DNA of 64,000 bases from Carposina sasakii (Eukaryota > Arthropoda > Insecta > Lepidoptera > Carposinidae), in assembly GCA_014607495.2 (NCBI GenBank), contig CP053161.1:6891115-6955114 (forward strand). Reading direction: 5' to 3'. The position numbers and the translations under genes are program-made. Every line of letters starts with the position of its first letter. Within the stretch, counting starts at the first letter, position 1. The notes under the pieces were generated by a model. The model worked only from the letters and a program-made list of their open reading frames with translations, had not been told where the DNA came from and did not search any database. This document shows, piece after piece, positions 46,404-61,400 of the stretch.

Positions 46404-49400
46404 TTACACTTTAGGCGATGTATTGAGCTTGATGCGAGCTTTCTCCCACCTACTGATGCGGTCAACCGGGTAACACATCACAGCAGAGAACAGAAGGAAC
46501 CCTCCGGACACGTAGAACGGGATGTCGTAGCTTTTTGTCAGGTCCAGAAGAGCGCCTGAAAGATACATTTAAAATTTAATTATGGTAGAAAATACTTCGC
46601 TTAGAATAATATTCTCAGAGAAAATAATCGCGTGTATTGAATTAGGTATCCTTTGTCGTGCCTAGTTTCATTGACATGATAATGCTTATTATTATCATAT
46701 ACCTAATGTGAGTGTTCCAGCACGTAACCATGTGTCCAGCCCCGAAATGCCAAGGCCTAGCACCGCATTCAAAACAAAAACTTTACTAAGGTATGGAGAT
46801 TATTTCATATAGGTAGTACCATAATACCTTAGACTGTAGATCAAGCTAGGTATAGCTGAATATACTGGAAGGTAGGTAGGTAGCTAATTCTATTTATAGC
46901 AAAACAAATCATTACCTACCTAGTTAGGTACCATTAATAAACATAAAACCTCGACATCGACATTGTCAATGTAACTCTATCTATAATGACTGGACATAAA
47001 CAAACACAATACTGTGTCCAATACTCTATTCTAACCTGATTTGTACAAGATCTCAACAATCACGGTTTGGTGGTTTGTCCATTAATATCATACACACAAC
47101 ATATCATCACATCAACATAATAATATTGCAAATTGCAATAATAAATATGGACTAGATTTAGCTGAAAATTCATTTGCTGGTTACACTACCTATTACACTT
47201 TCAATTTTAACTCATGGTTATTCTATGTAGGTACGTATTAGGTGAATGTTAAGTAATAATCACGATAAAATGGTGTTGGCAACTTGAACAAATGACTTTG
47301 GAATAGGCTATAAGCTCCTAGGTTTAATTATCTAAGCCTAGGTCATTGAATGATGCGGGTATTATTGTACAAAAGTGTTGTCATCTGGCGTACTGCCCGC
47401 GCATAAAGTTAAAAATAACTGCGCCAACGTAAGAACGTTACAACATGATAAGATTAACGACCTGCTCCAGTCGGTCCGGAGAGCCATTCTGTACTGAATA
47501 CTTGTCTGTTTTTACCCCTTGAAGGCTCACTCGAAGAAACAGTCAGACAGTCTCGCGCCCTTAGAGGTTAAGGTATTTTTTTGGTTAAGGAATTGTAGTT
47601 TGAGTAGGTAAACGACTAATGATCGGTCAATGACTTAATTTTGTGTTTTCCCAGATGCATTTTATCATAGCTGCTTTAAGCACGGCGTCATTTTCCTTGA
47701 GGCAAAGTATGGACTTGGTGGCATACGTTTAGGTACCTGGTTAAATTCGTCATCGGTAGATACTCACCGGCAATAGGAGCGCCCAGCAATGCGCCGAATC
47801 CTTGGAACAAGAGGAAGAGGCCGAAGCAGTTCGTGAGCTGTTCCAGCCCAATGTATTCCACCACCAAAATTGATCTCATCGACGCAAAGGACGCTGCAAA
47901 AAATTAATAGTGGTCATTAGTTTCGCCAAGTCATTAGGTACCTATAATTTAGCTCATAATATTGTTATTCTCGGTTTTCCCGGTTTTTTATATAGAACTC
48001 ACCGCAAGCTAATCCGAATATAATGCAGAATCCGAACTGGTAAGCTTCGTGGTAGTACAGTCCACTCATCATGGACGCTATACCTCCAAGAGTTAAGGCG
48101 ATATTGTTCACCCACAGCGGAGACACTTTCGGCATAGACGACACCATACCACAAATAATACGACCAACAATATTTGCTATGCCAATCGCTGGCACCAGCC
48201 AGGAGCTGATGTCTTTTGAGACGCCATTTTTATCAGCCCTGCTGGCCAAATACACGTAAGGCACAAAGAATCCGAGCATAGTGAAGAATCCGCTGACGGC
48301 CAGGATCATAAATGTCGGTGATCTGATAAGGCTGATGTCCAACATCGTCGCCAGTGTCCTTCTCACGGCTTCAGGGCAAAAACGGCATTTGCCTGATTCC
48401 TCTTCTTGAGCGTCTTCCTTGGTAGGGACGTGCGTGACCGCCAAATGGTATCCTAATGAGGTGCGCGACGTATACTGCGGCAGTCTTGCTAAACTTGCGC
48501 CAAAGAAGATGTCGTCACGGTACATAGGTCGAGCTACCAGGTCAGCGTGCGACCTACGGTGACGCGTTTCTCTTTGTACTACCTTCATTGGTGTACCAAT
48601 AAGTGGTTCTGTGTTGTCTATGTTGCCGTTTGAATCTTCTTGTTCGTCTTTTTCAGCTACGACCGGGACGTCTATGTACAGAGGTTTATTTCCTAAGGCG
48701 TTCTTTATTGTGCCAGCGTTGGCTGATGATCGCCTACTGAGGTGGGAGTTGCTGCCTTTGAAGACTTCTTCCGCGGTAGGATAGCGAGTGTTATTTGCGA
48801 CTCCCATCCACGTGTGTGGGCTGATTTTGTTGGTAAATCTCATTTCTGGTGCCATTGAGATACCAGAGTCTAATTTTCCGTGTAGTTTGAGCATAGAGTT
48901 GAGCTTTTCTACAGCTTCTTCGTGGCGTCTGGCGGTGTCCTCCTCCTCTTGTTGGTCGGCAAGAGTTACTCGCACAGGTTTGATTGGTCTGAACATCGCT
49001 CCACAGATTGTGCATATAAGCAGAAGAGCTGAAAGAAAAACAATGAATTAACTAATTACTTGAAAACTGTCAAGTTAGCCAGCACACCAAAAATATGAAA
49101 TGTGCGCGCAAGGATTAATTATGTTTTCAATTATCGACCTCCTTAGAACATTATGAATTGAAAAAAAATATACAAATGAGATTAAACATGCTTAGGTAAA
49201 TAACACACATACCTGCATGCACAAGGATAGCTTCTCTCCAGCCCATGGTCTTATTAAGCTCGTCGGTGACACGAGCCATTATGAACATGCCGACACCAGA
49301 GCCGCAGAGGGCGATTCCGGTGGCCAGAGCTCGCCACTTCTCGAAGTAGAAGCCTACTGTCAACACCGCTGGCATGTAGATCATACACAATCCAGTACCT

Positions 49401-52400
49401 GAAATAAGGAGCCATTTATAACCCTGCTATATGCTTCACTTGATGAAAATATCAGCCCCAGTGTGTTGTCTAAAGAGTAGACTGGAGAACTTGGTTTTAA
49501 GCGAGAGGAAATAAAATTTTCGTAATGACATTAGCTGGTTCTGTGGGTGGGGGATCTCTTCATGTTCTTGCAGTTCCGACTACCCCTTTTTGGGATTATA
49601 GCAATGAGTTTTTTTTATAACCTATTGTTATAATTATGCCATGGCTATCTAAGACAGTGTGTCAGTTGGTATATGTGTATCGGAATCCATAATAATATTG
49701 TAATTAGTTGCTTTTAATGTCAAGGGAGATTGAGTAATAAACGTACCTACGTAGACCAGCAAAGCTCTGACGTTGATGACAGCGTAAGATAAAACAACCG
49801 TGTTTAACGCGATAAATGAAGGTGTAGGTATGTAGTGAGTCAGGGGGAAATCCATTGCTCCTACTTACGCATACCCCTATGGAAATATTAAGTGAGGGAA
49901 TGAACTTACAAAACTATCAGTGGGGCAGACACACAAGTACCTACGTAATAGCTTAATGATGGTCTTTATTTTCTTTGGAATGAAATTATTGAATAGGTAA
50001 AACGACTTCTTGACCTTACTTAATTTGAATCTTATCCAATATAGTAAGTATGGGTACAAAGTCTAGTCCAGTCGATTTTCAGGGAATCTTCCACCAAACA
50101 AAGTTCAATGAATAGTCTAGTTAGTCTAGTCTAATGTAGGCATAACTTATACTTATTCCCTAAAAATATAGCTAGAAGCGTAGGGCACAAAATCGGAAAT
50201 TCCTGGCTCACCTAAAAGAACGACCTTAAATTCCTTCTACAATTACAACTTACAGGAAAGATTGATTCTAAAAGGTGGTAGTTTTAACTTACCTCCCATA
50301 ACACCATAAATTAGGTAGAGGTATTCCACACTGGTAGCGAAGTAGGACAAGGCGAATGCAGCACTCGATAATACACTGCCCACTATTGTAACAATGCGGA
50401 ATCCGTATCTGCAAGGAAATATATTTGTACACTTTATTAATTATACAGCCTTATAAGTTATAAGCACCTTGAATTAATGAAATAAAGAGCCATAGGAAAG
50501 AGTTGACACAGATCTGTTGGTAATCGATCTGTAGATCACGCATTACAATATCTACCATACCGTGTGATTATATTTTGCCATATGCCTAGGTTTGGAAATT
50601 CTGGTAAGAAATTCTACTTACTTGTTAGCCAGAGCCGACACTACAGGCCCGGCTAAGAGATAGAAGCCAGCCAGTAGCGAATTCACTGGAGCCACTTGCC
50701 CTTCGCTTGCCTGGAACCAAAGAAAACCAAGATTAAACTGTGGTCATTTGCTCGAATTAAATTTTAGGTACTTCATTATAGCTTGAGGTAAGACCATTGA
50801 TAAAGTCCTTCTGTAACTTTTTTAAATGTGAAAGTTCTTAGCTGCCGAGTTAACGAGTTATGTTCACGTGAGGAAACCACCGAACTCTCGGGTCCGTGAC
50901 GCTGTGTCGAATTTAGACGCTTTCAATTTTGGGAAATCAAAACTATTGACTAGTGAATATGGTCCTGGGAGCTCCCACAATGTGGCCAACAACTCTTGAA
51001 AACACACTGGTAAACATAGGTAGGCATGTAAAATTGTATTATAAGTATTCGTGTTCTCTGTTCATCTGTATCAGTACCTATTTAAAAAAAATGGAATATA
51101 ATTTCTGGAACAATCTTAGGTCACCCTACGAAGGTATACCTACTTTATACTTTTCTTAAATAAATAATAAATATTCACACACTACACAACACATTAACCT
51201 AGTCCCACATTAAGATCCCTAAGGTCTTGTGTCGTGGGTACTAAGCAACGGTATATAAATACATAGATAAGTATAGAAACATCCATGACTCGGAAACAAA
51301 CATCGATATTCATCATATCAATGTTTGCACCTACCGGGATTCGAACCCAGGACCTATGGCGTCGCAGGCAGGGTCACTACCTACTAGACCAATCGGCCGT
51401 TCTTAAAGCATTAATAATAATCTGTTATTATCATAATTCTCGATGGCGGATCAACCAGTTTCCGAGGTTCATGCAGCAACGTGGAAGTGATCTCAAAATG
51501 TCACCATTTCCGTCTGTGGCCATCTGGCCGACTGGCCTCGTTCATATAACGTAAATACAATTGAAATTTTTAATTAAAATCTCACACCATTACAGGATGT
51601 GTCTACTTTCACCGAAACTGTTCTTGGTAGAGTGCAGCTGCGAAATTTACTCTGAGATCTTAAGGAAAGATTACTTAACAAGTTTGAATGTACTAATACA
51701 CTGAAGAGTAGATTATAACCCTAAGTTATTGTTAAGAACTGTTTCTCATCACGACTGGTAGTTGTCTGTGATCAAGATGTCAGGCGAGTCAGCGGAAGGC
51801 CCGCTGCTGGTGGGTGGGCAAAGGGGCAAAGGGGCAAAGCCAGTTAGTTATTGAAAGCGTAGGTAACTTATGTTTGACATCAATTTTCATACTCTTTGGA
51901 TGACTCTACGTAGATATTATAAGTCGTTTTCTATTCTTATTCTAGGGGTAGGTAAACCATTAAGTTAAACGTCGTATTAAATCTATTTCGATACGGAATA
52001 GGTAAGAATGTGAACAAACCACGAAGTAGGAGTAAACAAACTGTACTGTTATTAGCTCTACCTAGTTAGTCATACATAGAACAGAACCGTAATGGAATTG
52101 CAACGTCTAGACACGTCTTGTAGTCTCGTTAGGGTAACTTCACACATTGTTAGCACAATTTTATTGGTCATTTTCGTCGATATCTAACTTTGATAGAGTG
52201 TAAGAGAAGTGATTAACTGAGTTGTAAGCTTATGAGATAGATTATATACTATTCTAGTACCTACTAGCTTGTAAAAATAAAAATGTCAAGATATAGAAAT
52301 AGCCCGTGCAATGAAAAGAAAGAGAAACGTGTTGTTTCAAAACCACGCGATTAATGGACACCATAAAAATACGTTTTCCTAAAATATTTAGGGCAAAGGA

Positions 52401-55400
52401 ATTTAGAGCAGTATATTTTTAACAACATATTTTATGTGATAACAATTCCATGTCCATATCTACTATCGCCTGTCGATATACCACTAACTATGTAAGTAGG
52501 CCTCGTACGTATTTTTCCTCGACCCAATTTTATTCTGCTATGCGTTTTATGTCTAGTTACTATTAGTTATGCACTGATAGGTATAATTTGTATTTCTATG
52601 AAAAGTTTGCTATATATTTTCTACTTTTACAGATATATTTAGATTGGGTGCATTCATTAAAGTCTTAAATTCTAATATGAACATAATATTACCTAAAAAC
52701 TCACCTAAAAAAACGCATCGCGCAGGTTGTCAATAAATTTGGATACTGTAGGTTAATGTGAAGGCGGCTTAACAAACGTCTCGCTGACATTGTACGTATC
52801 CAGTACAGCAGTATTTACCTTGCCATGATGCATTTAGGTGCGGTGCAGCTTAGGCCGTTCACTTACTATTGACCTAACGGTCCCCCCTTCTTAGGTAATA
52901 GCTACTATGGGCACTCGGAAACAGGTTGTGGGAAAGGGTCAAGCTGCTCCTGATATAAAAATAAATCCCTGCATCAGAATTCCTGTAGGTACTATTTTTA
53001 TTAAGTTACTTTACACTGCCTATACTAAGCCTAACCTATATTTAGAAAATTTAACTCTAGCCGTAAAACAGACAACGATATTTACGGTGCCGACATGTCA
53101 AATATTCCTTTACGACCGTTATATAACCGCACCGTCATCTAGTTAGGAAAACATATCTTTAAAATAATTACAAAACAACCTCATAAACGGGAAATTTCTC
53201 TTGATGTCAACTACGAATCAAAGAGGGGCATACATAAATACTTAAATGCAACATGCTCTGATGAGTAGATATTGTATTATATGTAAAATTCATGAAATGC
53301 TTTTCGTCGCGTTATGACCATGCGGCCGCGATCAGGAACCTTCAACTAACCCTTATAATCCGGTTCTAAGGTTTAAACTGTCTAGCTAGATACTATGTCT
53401 AGATTGGTACCTATGCTAAGTTAAGCTATGTTAGAGAATAAATTTATAAAATTCTTTAATGTACTACACATTTTTGTACATACATGCAAGCTTAATGCCT
53501 TCCATGGCATTCTCCATCAGCTAATCTAGTTACTTGAGAACAATTTCTGGGTAGCACAAACAGATTATTCATAACAAAAGGAAAAGCAGAAAAAGGCAGT
53601 AAAGGAATTCGAATATTGCAGCATTGCGTTCAGAGCGAAGAGTTTTGTTGCGACTAGACTGAAGAATAGTGATTTATAATGCGATTAATAGAGTCGTTAT
53701 CACTTTATCAACCCAGTTTAAATAAACATCCAGCAGAGTTCAAACACATACCTAATACCTACCTAGTCCTCATATTTATTTTCCATTACATCAGTATTAC
53801 TTTGACCTATTTAGAAATGTTTAAAAAACATCGCATTGCATTGGTACCTAATAAATAAAATGTAGATATCAATTACCTAATAAATAGATTAATACTACAA
53901 AATAGCACCTTAAAGTAAATAAAAATCAGGTAATTAAAATCCTAAGGTCAAAACCTAGATAGGACCGAGGTAGAATGTATTCGAATAGAAATTTTGATAC
54001 AATTTTTTACCAAGATCTGAGCATTTCCAAGTACTCAGTTATAAGTATTTCTTATGATATAAATGTAGCAAGTAAATTACATTTAAATTCTTAAGTAATG
54101 TGACTGTGACGAAATAATCTTACCATGTATTTATTTGTGTACGGTTTATAAATATTGGACAGTAGAGTAAGTTAATTATGTACGTAAAACCTAGACTGGA
54201 GTGATTTAGAGGTCATATAACCGTAAACATGTTGCAGCATAAGATTATTTGGTACTTAATTATTTCATTTTATTCAGAATAGTATTGACATCGAAAATGG
54301 ACGTAATTATTACGTAACGTTGGATAAGTAATTAGCTTTTGTGGTTAATACTTAATGATGCGGAGTTTTACTTGAATAAATCAGCTACATCTCCTTCCGT
54401 GCATGTCGTAAGAGTCGACTAAGAAACTCAGGAACTCAGGAGTGTCCCCTCAGGCGATGAGCTAGCAACTTGTCACTGATCAATAACATCTGACCGCGCT
54501 ATGCTAAACGTGCAACACAGCCGTGTCAATATGTATGTAAATCTATACATATAATAAAAATGTAACGGATCGCTGTATATACATAAAAGATATATGAGAA
54601 AAAATATTATAGTAGACCTTTATCAACGCAATAGTACCCAAAAGAATGATTTTTGGAATTTGTGTCTGTTTGTCTGTGCACGCTAATCTCAGAAACGGCT
54701 GAACCAATTTCGATGTAGTTTTCAGGAATATATTGTTGACAAGTCCCGCATAACATATAGGCTACTTTTTATCCCGGATAATTTCGACATTTTGTTTTTT
54801 CAGTAGTCCACGCGGACGGAGTCGCGGGCGTCCACTAGTATTTAATAAATACTCTGATTTCTAACTCGAGATATTTCGATGACATTTTCAAAGGGACAAT
54901 AACCTGGCCCATTTCACCAGTTTCTTTGGCACGGTTAACATTATTTTAACTAATGGTTGCCGACTAAATACGTTCAGTTACGAAACTATGCTGTGCTGTG
55001 ACAGACACGCAGACAAAATAAGAGAAGCTAGGCGTTGTTTACATTCCCCTGGCATGGGCCCAGAGGTTGCGTATAATATGTCGGCGCTAGGTGTCTCTAT
55101 AAATACACCTTTAACGTTTATTGATTTGTATTTTTATTGATTAAATGATTGCAATCTACTCGTAGTCGACAGTGAACCTGTGCAAATAATGTTGATGTCG
55201 GGAAAGTATACCTAAACATACCTACATTCGCAGTTGCCAAAATGGAGAAGACAGAACTGTTAAATTACAAAAGAGTCGCCACATCTGTAGCCATATTTTA
55301 AAAGGCGCTTGTTTTATAATAATAGAAGCTGCCTTACTAAGTTTCAGCGTTTTACGAGTATTTAACAAGTAAGTATAGTCAATTAAATGTATGACCTTTA

Positions 55401-58400
55401 GTAGACATTAAGTACATATAGTTTTTCAATAAAATTATAATTCCTACATCCATTGAAGTACGGCATTGCATACTAAATATAATTTTATAGGTAGGTAAAT
55501 AATGTAAATAAAATTTATTTTTATACTTTATTGCACAAAAAACATTAAGTGAGTACAAAAAAACGGTAAGTAATAAAATAAACAAAATGTGCAAAGAGCT
55601 ATGCATGTTTTGTGTCTACTTTAATTATGTAGTGATCGAGATTATCTCAAAAAGAATCCATTAAACTATTATCGTATCGTATTATCGTATCTGGGCGTTA
55701 TCCTACCCCATGTAGAAGGTCCTCCCCCAATTTTGCTTTCTGTTTTATTGGAAACGGATCAGTAGATACAACTTAGAGGGATCAGTTTCTTCCGGGATCC
55801 ATAGACACAAACCCACTTGAAGTTTTGTTTTTCCCAGTTTGTCCATTTTTAGTACACAGATTACATCATTCCCGAACATACTCAGGCTAGGTCGAGTGTA
55901 TTGACATAATATCGTAATTAATTGATTACACCTACTCCGAGGGCTGTAGCTGATGTGTTTTTCTGTCCTATAAATAGAAGAGATCGCATTTGATTGTTTC
56001 GATAACTATGGTTATAATTTGTACCTACAAAAGAGCGATACTTAACTAAGAGTATTTCAACCCCGTATTTTAAACATGCCTTTTTGTTGATGCGTTTCAG
56101 TATGAAGGCGTAAGTAACATTAACATAAATAACTATAAATAGTTGGTTGATTTTAAATTAATTTTACCAAATAATAATAATTTATTCTTGTTTATTTGCG
56201 AGCAAACAAATCTATCAAATCCGGTCTCGGGTAAATTTCCGTTGACTTATCAAACAAGTTGTACCTACCAGTGTGATAATAGTGTTACCCAGTTTTATAC
56301 CTACCCAAAATGTTTAAAGCCCTTTTTTGAGCAAATAATAGGTAACACACATAAACACACTGCTGTGTGGCATGCAATGTGGCAACTAGAACTGTAAGAT
56401 CCCGAAGGAGATACTACAGCCACTAGCATAGCGGGGCCAGATGTAAAAGATCTGTGATACGTTGCTCATATTAGCTGGCTTAGTACGAATGTCATACTCG
56501 TACACTAAGTCAGCATTGATAGAGTTGCCAACTTACTGAGCGATACAAAGGAATTTAAACATTGTTTAGATTAAAAATTGCCTAACTTTGACAAATATTC
56601 CATACAATTTAGACACCGTTTTTAAATAACACCGGTAGAGTCACTAACTCTTCAACTTTAGAAATGTCTTTATTCCGGAAGTTGCGGTATCATTTATTGA
56701 CCTTCCTACATTAGGACGGCGATGTTCTAATTACATTCCCAATCGGTAACGCTGATTAGTGCGATTGGTTTGTACAATCGATGAAGGAATGCATATAGTA
56801 TCAACAAATACGCAATGCAATTTGATGAGTTCTGTACATTTATTTCGATAAGACTTTTCGCAATGCTATTCCTGTGCAAATTTTATCAGAAATAATAGAA
56901 TAAATACCCGCATTTCATGGCACAGTTTGTTTTATTTTGACTTACCTGTTGACTAACTAGATTTATATGTTAGTTTGGTATGATGTGTAGGTACCTACAT
57001 TATGCGGACGTTGCCGTATTGTTAACTTTATTATACGTTTGTATGATATTATGTTAGTGCCCTTTATGTGTGTCAACAATGAAGTTAACGATGTTTTGTA
57101 TGCACTAATAATTTATCGGTGTAATTTATTCACTATACATATAAGCAGTTCATAAAAAAATCATATATTACGGTATAAAAGCTCTCGTGGACAAACTATT
57201 TCTAGGCATAGTGTGTAAAAATATTACCTATTATATTAACATCATATCATCGTGAAGATAATAAAATAATAACCCATTTCACAGTAAATTGAAGCTTGCG
57301 ATAAAAATAACTGATTCGAAATTGGACATACCTAGCAATACGAAAATGTTACACAAAATATAATATAATATTACATCAGAAACTGACATGGTCAATAAAT
57401 AAATAGTGACATATTCACGAATGATTGTAGTTCATAATTCACTCATAATTCTCGCGCGGAGGCAAGGCTGTGACGTTGTGCTGCGTGTGCGCACCTCCGA
57501 GGGTGTGTCTCAATGGAATCAAATGAGCTAACGAGCTAGCCTACGCAACAGTGTTGAGTTATTTGCTATTTAAAATATATCTACGAAAATAACAAGTTCT
57601 AGAAACATCGCCATCGGTTGATTTTTAATAAGTCAACAAGTTATTTGCAAAACCGGTCCTAGTAATTTATATACCTAACCAGTCTTTAAATAATTTATAA
57701 ACGTATACCTAAATATTTCAAAAATATCATTATATGAATTTAGACTATCGAATTCATTGTATTTTGTTTATGAAAGTATATTGATGCCTTGGGGATTTTC
57801 CATCTCCATCTGAGCTCGTTGGCAATGCATTATGGAAAATCTACGCGAGCAGTTCTCATGACAGCCGACTCGAGCTTTGCAATGAAACCCACATGAAATA
57901 ATAAGTTCCTACTCCAAAGCTGGCGTCAGTAGTGTTTTGGAGAGGTAAGTCTGGACAGCCTTCTTAGGACGGCCATCCTATTTGTGGAGCAATAAAGCAG
58001 CAGACTATAAACTTATGGTTTAGGTTAGTCTGGGAAAGCTTAATAGCTAACACTTACATTGAACTCTTTCTTGATATGCTCATTTAAGGATCCACCAGAG
58101 AAGATGATGCCATCCACCAGTACATTGCAGAGGAAGGATGCGGCAACCACGACCCATCCCCAACCACCGTCTGGCGGCACCACCTGGGGAAAAGATAGAT
58201 AAATTAATAACTATAGTTACCTACTTCGAAGAGCTAGTGCGTTTCGCCAAATACATAGTTCCTTTGATTGAATTATCGTGCTAGTTACTGTATGTATGAA
58301 TATCGCATTATATGTGGTACTGCATACTTATATAATAAAATAAGGCATAGGAGTTATTCTTTGAAATGGACTCTAACTAGTACCTACCTTTGTAAGTTGA

Positions 58401-61400
58401 GTTTTCGGGATAATTACATATTAGAATTTCTGGATAAACAATTTGGCCTCGGCCGCCGTCAACCTTTCTATATGTTTCTTAGGGCTTTCCTGTTTGATAT
58501 AGTACTTACTAAAGTGTCTTAACATACTTGGACTCCTTGAAAGAATTTGTAAGATGGACACGGAGGAGAAACAGTTAGTTAAACTAGAAGAAGTGATGAA
58601 TGTGCCAAGTGCCTGTTTTTTATTTACATACATAATGATAAGTGCTCTGGCATAAAATTCCAATAATTGAAGCATTGAAATAAAGCAGAACAATAAATTG
58701 CAGTTCGGCTGTATTTAAAAGATATTGTTGCCTATAAACAAATTTTTAAAAATGATTATTTAAATTAATAAACTACATAATACATATGTACTCGTATGCC
58801 AGATGGGCTACCCTATATCGAGCCCCCCTGTGGCAGTAGCCTTGCGGCGTGCCCTAGGGAAGGCCTACGTCCACCAGTGGACTGCAATAGGCTGAAGACA
58901 AGGGTAGCCAGAACTGCAGGATCATTGAGGATATCCCACAGCCATGTTTAGCATAGCGGAGATAGATGATCAGTAATAAGTTATCGCTTATCGCTTGAGA
59001 AAATGCCCCAGTTCGAGTTATTTGTTACAAAAACCGAATTTGTACATCTCAACTATACCCTAAAAATTGGTCAGAAGTGGCACCATGTGGTTCTATCGGC
59101 CCTTAGTGCTCTGCCTACCCGTAAGGGATAAAGGCGTGATTATATGTATGTATGTATGTAATTATTAATAAAGAAATGGAAAAAATCCCTCACCCGAGTG
59201 GGAATCGAACCCACGATCTCTGCATACCGTGCAAGCGCTCTAACCACTGAGCTACCGGGTACCAAGCAATTACTCGGATGACGAAGTTTACCATCTCTTT
59301 TCTAAATTACATATTGGCAACGTTATTTGTTACAGTAAAATCAAGGTTATTTACACAATCTTCTTGAACTTCAGAATACGTCTCATCTCCTTCCCCATGA
59401 CTGGTATTTTCAGTTGGATAAACTGTAAGAATTACCAACTCTTCCATTATAATTAAGTTATTTTATGCAACTACATTTTAATTCAAAGTTTTGGTAAAGT
59501 AAATCACAAACAACACAAACAAATAAAGTACTCCATTTAACTTAAATTGCCCTTTTAAATTTAGTACAAATATGGTACAAAGTACAAATACGTAAATATT
59601 TGGCTTGTCAATGTGATGTTTTGAGTTTTTTAGCTAGAGCATAGAAGAAAAGCTAAGAAGCATAAGAAGAGCGTTTATAAAGTTTAAGAAAATCATAGAT
59701 TTATTATACTAGTTAGATCGAAGAGTTATATATAGAAAATAGAGTTCTAAGGGCGAGACCAAAAAACAAATACACTAGTGTGCGTCTATCGTGCATGTGT
59801 GCAAGACAAATAGGGCTGTGTAATGGATCAAACTGAAATTATCGATAAAAAATGTCGTGCATCTTGTGTATACTTGCGGCATACAAAAAATTCATCAAAA
59901 TCTTTTCGGTGGTTCTTGTGTGAAAGAGTAATAAATATTCAAACTGAGATTCAAACCTGAGATTCGAACATTCTCCCTCACTTTCTCTCGAACATTAGGT
60001 AGGTACTTTAAAATATTATAGATGTAACAGTAGATAAGTAATATTCAGAGGTAGGTTAGTAACTATACCAACCCTAAAGCTAGAAGGTCACGTCTGCGAA
60101 GGGTGACCTTCATGCCCACACGTCTTGAACAATACCAATATCTTGATGCGAAATCAACACCTAATGATATCATTAGATAATTGATTGTTTCCCCTAGAAA
60201 CTGTGAAGGAGGCGTCGTTTTCCAATGAATGAATGGTAGGTCCAAGGTTAGATTAGAAGTTGAATTTGAGGAACCTATGAGAAACCTAATTAAACGTGGT
60301 AATGTAATGCATGATTTGTTGACAATTAAATCTTACTTAAACTGTAGAAAGTGATTACCTAATCTAAGCACTAACTTTTACAACCAACCAGCGAGCAAAT
60401 TGCGGCTGTAAAACCGTTGATGTAGTATTAAAAGAACTTTCAGAAAGCACCTTCACTATGAGCAATGTTATAAATTCACTGTAAAATACAACAAATAAAA
60501 ATCTTATGGGAGTTGTAACATTATTATAATTTGTTAAATACAGTTTGAATTAGTTTGCTTAATGTTTAGGGACACATTTATCTTATTTTCAATAATATCC
60601 ACAAAATGTAAAAGGGCTGGGCGGCGGTACCAAGAACATCATTCGGATTATTTAAAGCTTGTTTTCTTCCCATGCTTTTTTTTAACTTTTTTTTGAGTTT
60701 TATTTTACATGTCGAACGTTAGAAAGAAAATGCCATTATAGCAGACACAGCTAGAAGGCTGACTGTAACTACTAACTGTAAATTAATAGTAAACATATTT
60801 AATTTTTTTTTAAGCTCGTCTCTTATGAAACTCGGAGTATACATTGCGGGGTTATTCATTGTGACGGTTGGGATTTTTCAGTTACGTGTTTACTGACTGC
60901 AACGTAAATGCTTCTGTTCGGAGCTGTTCATGACCATACCACATACGATGCCAATAGAAGAGTAGCCCAGGTTACAAGTTCAAACACTACCTCAGCAGCT
61001 TTTTCCAAAATATCCCTGCGATTGCGCCACGCTCTTGCGAGAGCCATGTTTATGTATTGCTAAATGAGTAATAAAGCTATGGTCAGTGCGATTTCGACAA
61101 AAGCTACAGATGCTGTTACCATAACACATCCGGTCACCAACCTCTCGGTCAACTTGCGATAAAATGCTATCCTTTTTGATTTTCTTTCTATTGACATATT
61201 TGTCTATTGGGCAATGAATTGCTTAATAAGTACCATGTTTGCCGAGTTTATGCTGAAGATGCTATACTGTCGGACTGTAGTTCAGTGGATGAGTCGCCAG
61301 GGTCACAGCTGCATGTTAGTGAACATTGTGGTGGTTGCTGTTTCGGGTCAGATTCTACGAATTTATCACGTTCTTCATTTTCGCTAAAGCTGGATTGCTT

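Noticed and set aside
47688..49402. Plus-strand ORFs across the transporter exons
   Set aside because: They are antisense shadows of SLC16-like exons whose splice sites and frames are consistent on the minus strand.
58268..58693. Two opposing ORFs of 84 and 90 codons
   Set aside because: They have no splice context and overlap antisense to each other, with no domain; the longer lacks an ATG-supported start.
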